From NCBI GenBank assembly GCA_006227775.1, contig SBFV01000347.1, positions 1-7,640 on the forward strand: 7,640 nucleotides of DNA. The letters run 5' to 3'. Shown here piece by piece: positions 6,614 through 7,640 of the stretch. The DNA is from Gammaproteobacteria bacterium (lineage in GTDB: Bacteria; Pseudomonadota; Gammaproteobacteria; Chromatiales; Chromatiaceae). Within the stretch, counting starts at the first letter, position 1, and every line of letters begins with the position of its first letter. The notes below the pieces were generated by a model. The model was not told the DNA's origin and ran no database searches. It saw nothing but the letters and a program-made list of their open reading frames with translations. A program made the position numbers and the translations under genes.

Positions 6614-7255
6614 ATGAACCAACAAGAACAAGACATGATCGAGGGCCTCTTCCAGCGCCTGCAGCAGGCCGAGTCCCAGATGGGCAAGCGCGATACCGAG
6701 GCCGAGGCGCTCATCAACAACCTCATGACCCGCCAATCCGCCGCCCCCTACCTCCTGTCCCAGGTGGTCCTGGTGCAGGAACAAGGGCTAAAGAACCTTC
6801 AGGCGCAGGTTGAGACCATGCAGAGTCAGGTTCAAGACCTGGAGCAGCAGTTGGCGGAACGCCCCCAAGGCGGTGGCGGTTTCCTCGGCGGGCTCTTCGG
6901 CGGTGGCAGTCAGTCCGCCGCCCCCGCCCGCCCATCCCAGCCCGCTGGCCGTGGCTGGGGTAACAGCCCGACGGGGGTCCCGGCCATGGGTGCCTCCCCC
7001 TTCCAGCAGCAGCCCGGTCAGGGCGGCGGCTTCCTCGCCGGCGCCATGCAGACCGCCATGGGCGTCGCCGGCGGCGTGCTCCTCGGTAACGCCATCGCCG
7101 GCATGTTCGCCAGCCCCGCCGAAGCGGCGGAGAGCCCAGCCCCGGCCGAACCGGCAGCCGCCCCCGAAGAGCCCGCGGCCGACGAGGGCGGCGACTTCTT
7201 CGATGGCTTCTTCGGCGGCGGCAGCGACGAAGGTGGCGGTGGCGAGGAGTGGTGA
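6614..7255 (+). CDS. DUF2076 family protein with glycine-rich segments and acidic tail
   Basis: This 213-residue protein belongs by pattern to the DUF2076 family (COG3416-like), whose function is unknown to me. The N-terminal block (1-60) opens MNQQEQDMIEGLFQRLQQAE and includes QSAAPYLLSQVVLVQEQGLK, the conserved part of the family. Residues about 55-83 look like a short coiled coil rich in Q, E and L. A glycine-rich patch (86-98) is followed by a P/Q/G linker. Residues 138-165 form a hydrophobic small-residue segment with G/A spacing like a glycine zipper, possibly membrane- or self-associating. Alanine/proline/glutamate repeats (168-190) lead to an acidic, Phe/Gly-rich C-terminus ending EEW. 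There is no N-terminal signal peptide. The in-frame extension to 6509 is not family-like and was dropped. It stands alone on the plus strand, 281 bases after the thiolase, so its link to the acetyl-CoA genes is unsupported. Confidence 0.8.
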   Translation: MNQQEQDMIEGLFQRLQQAESQMGKRDTEAEALINNLMTRQSAAPYLLSQVVLVQEQGLKNLQAQVETMQSQVQDLEQQLAERPQGGGGFLGGLFGGGSQSAAPARPSQPAGRGWGNSPTGVPAMGASPFQQQPGQGGGFLAGAMQTAMGVAGGVLLGNAIAGMFASPAEAAESPAPAEPAAAPEEPAADEGGDFFDGFFGGGSDEGGGGEEW

Positions 7256-7290
7256 TCGCTCCTGGTGGATGCCGAAAAATGCCCCCGAGA

Positions 7291-7313
7291 CAGGTTGAAA
7301 CCTGACCAATCAG
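7291..7313. repeat. Two overlapping small inverted repeats
   Basis: CAGGTTGAAACCTG (7291-7304) is a 6-bp inverted repeat around a GA centre, and CTGACCAATCAG (7302-7313) is a 4-bp repeat sharing its right edge. Either could form, but not both together. They lie 36 bases after the DUF2076 stop and could contribute to its transcript end. Significance is low. Confidence 0.25.
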
Positions 7314-7639
7314 GGCTTCTGTTGGGCTGATAACCCCAGCCCATATTCATCCACTTGCTGGTCACGGTATAATCTTAACGATAACCCGCGAGCCGCAGCG
7401 TCGAACGCATCCAACAGCGCAAGGGTCTGGTGATGGCTGGCAGCGGTTCGAATCGAAGGCGATGGCGTCGATTTCGTCCTGGATGTGCGCCAGCTCCTCC
7501 TCGGTGACGGACGGGTCATAGTCGCCCAAGCGGTGGCTCAGGGCGGTTGGGAGCGGCCCGGCCACTGGTCAATCTCGCGGAGAATCCTTACCTCCTGCCG
7601 AAACTGATCAAGCGAGAATACGATCCTTTGGATCGGCTT
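7310..7639 (-). pseudogene. Possible frame-disrupted remnant of an unrecognised small gene (partial at window edge)
   Basis: Protein-like sequence appears on the minus strand in consecutive pieces that do not share one frame. From the window edge one frame reads KPIQRIVFSLDQFRQEVRI, then REIDQWPGR, and stops at 7538-7540. A shifted frame then reads HRLGDYDPSVTEEELAHIQD and on through EIDAIAFDSNR (about 7445-7530). After about 7440 the first frame again looks natural, with QTLALLDAFDAAARGL and then LRLYRDQQVDEYGL, ending at a stop at 7310-7312. Two compensating indels in one ancestral gene would explain this. Alternatives are two short overlapping genes, one ending at 7538 and a GTG-initiated one at 7565-7362. 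I do not recognise a family. The remaining bases 7256-7309 hold only the small repeats. Confidence 0.35.
7323..7343 (+). terminator. Stem-loop downstream of the DUF2076 gene
   Basis: TGGGCTG (7323-7329) pairs perfectly with CAGCCCA (7337-7343) around a 7-base loop, 67 bases after the DUF2076 stop. It is followed by TATTCATC rather than a clear T-run, so it is at best a weak terminator for the plus strand. It also overlaps the end of the minus-strand gene remnant, so the symmetry may be incidental. Confidence 0.35.
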
Positions 7640-7640
7640 T

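Noticed and set aside
7445..7454. GGTTCGAATC resembling a tRNA T-loop
   Set aside because: The flanking bases do not form the T-stem (the second pair would be G-G), and no acceptor, D or anticodon arms can be drawn around it.

Overview
The window is about 65% G+C, and every long reading frame has the third-position G/C bias of a high-GC proteobacterium. Two things point to the Gammaproteobacteria: a MepA-type murein endopeptidase, and a large acyl-CoA-synthetase/GNAT fusion of the PatZ/Pka type. A purple-sulfur-bacterium-like (Chromatiales) background is a reasonable guess from overall gene style, but nothing here proves it. No phage, IS element, CRISPR array, rRNA or tRNA was recognised, and this looks like ordinary chromosome.

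Layout. Positions 22-906 (minus): mepA, a periplasmic peptidoglycan DD-endopeptidase. Positions 1055-1987 (minus): a zinc-dependent deacetylase of the histone-deacetylase family. Positions 1988-2300: a 313-base divergent intergenic region holding a perfect 14-bp palindrome and a spaced direct repeat. Positions 2301-4982 (plus): an 893-residue fusion of an NDP-forming acyl-CoA synthetase (alpha and beta parts) with a C-terminal GNAT acetyltransferase, the architecture of protein lysine acetyltransferase Pat/PatZ. Positions 5151-6332 (plus): a BktB-like beta-ketothiolase. Positions 6614-7255 (plus): a DUF2076-family protein with glycine-rich segments and an acidic tail. Positions 7310-7639 (minus): what looks like a frame-disrupted remnant of an unrecognised small gene.

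How the genes fit together. The central four-gene stretch suggests acetyl-CoA metabolism and its control. A putative lysine acetyltransferase and a putative lysine deacetylase are divergently transcribed from one intergenic region, and a thiolase that makes or consumes acetyl-CoA lies downstream of the acetyltransferase. This resembles in logic the Bacillus acu arrangement, where a GNAT enzyme and an HDAC-like enzyme control acetyl-CoA synthetase, but uses the large Pat-type enzyme. The functional link is inferred from family and position only.

The most specific oddity is in the fusion protein. The phosphohistidine of the alpha part is kept (H257, with its partner E218), whereas the second histidine of the beta part is a tyrosine (Y541). 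As I recall the E. coli PatZ sequence, it shows the reverse pattern.
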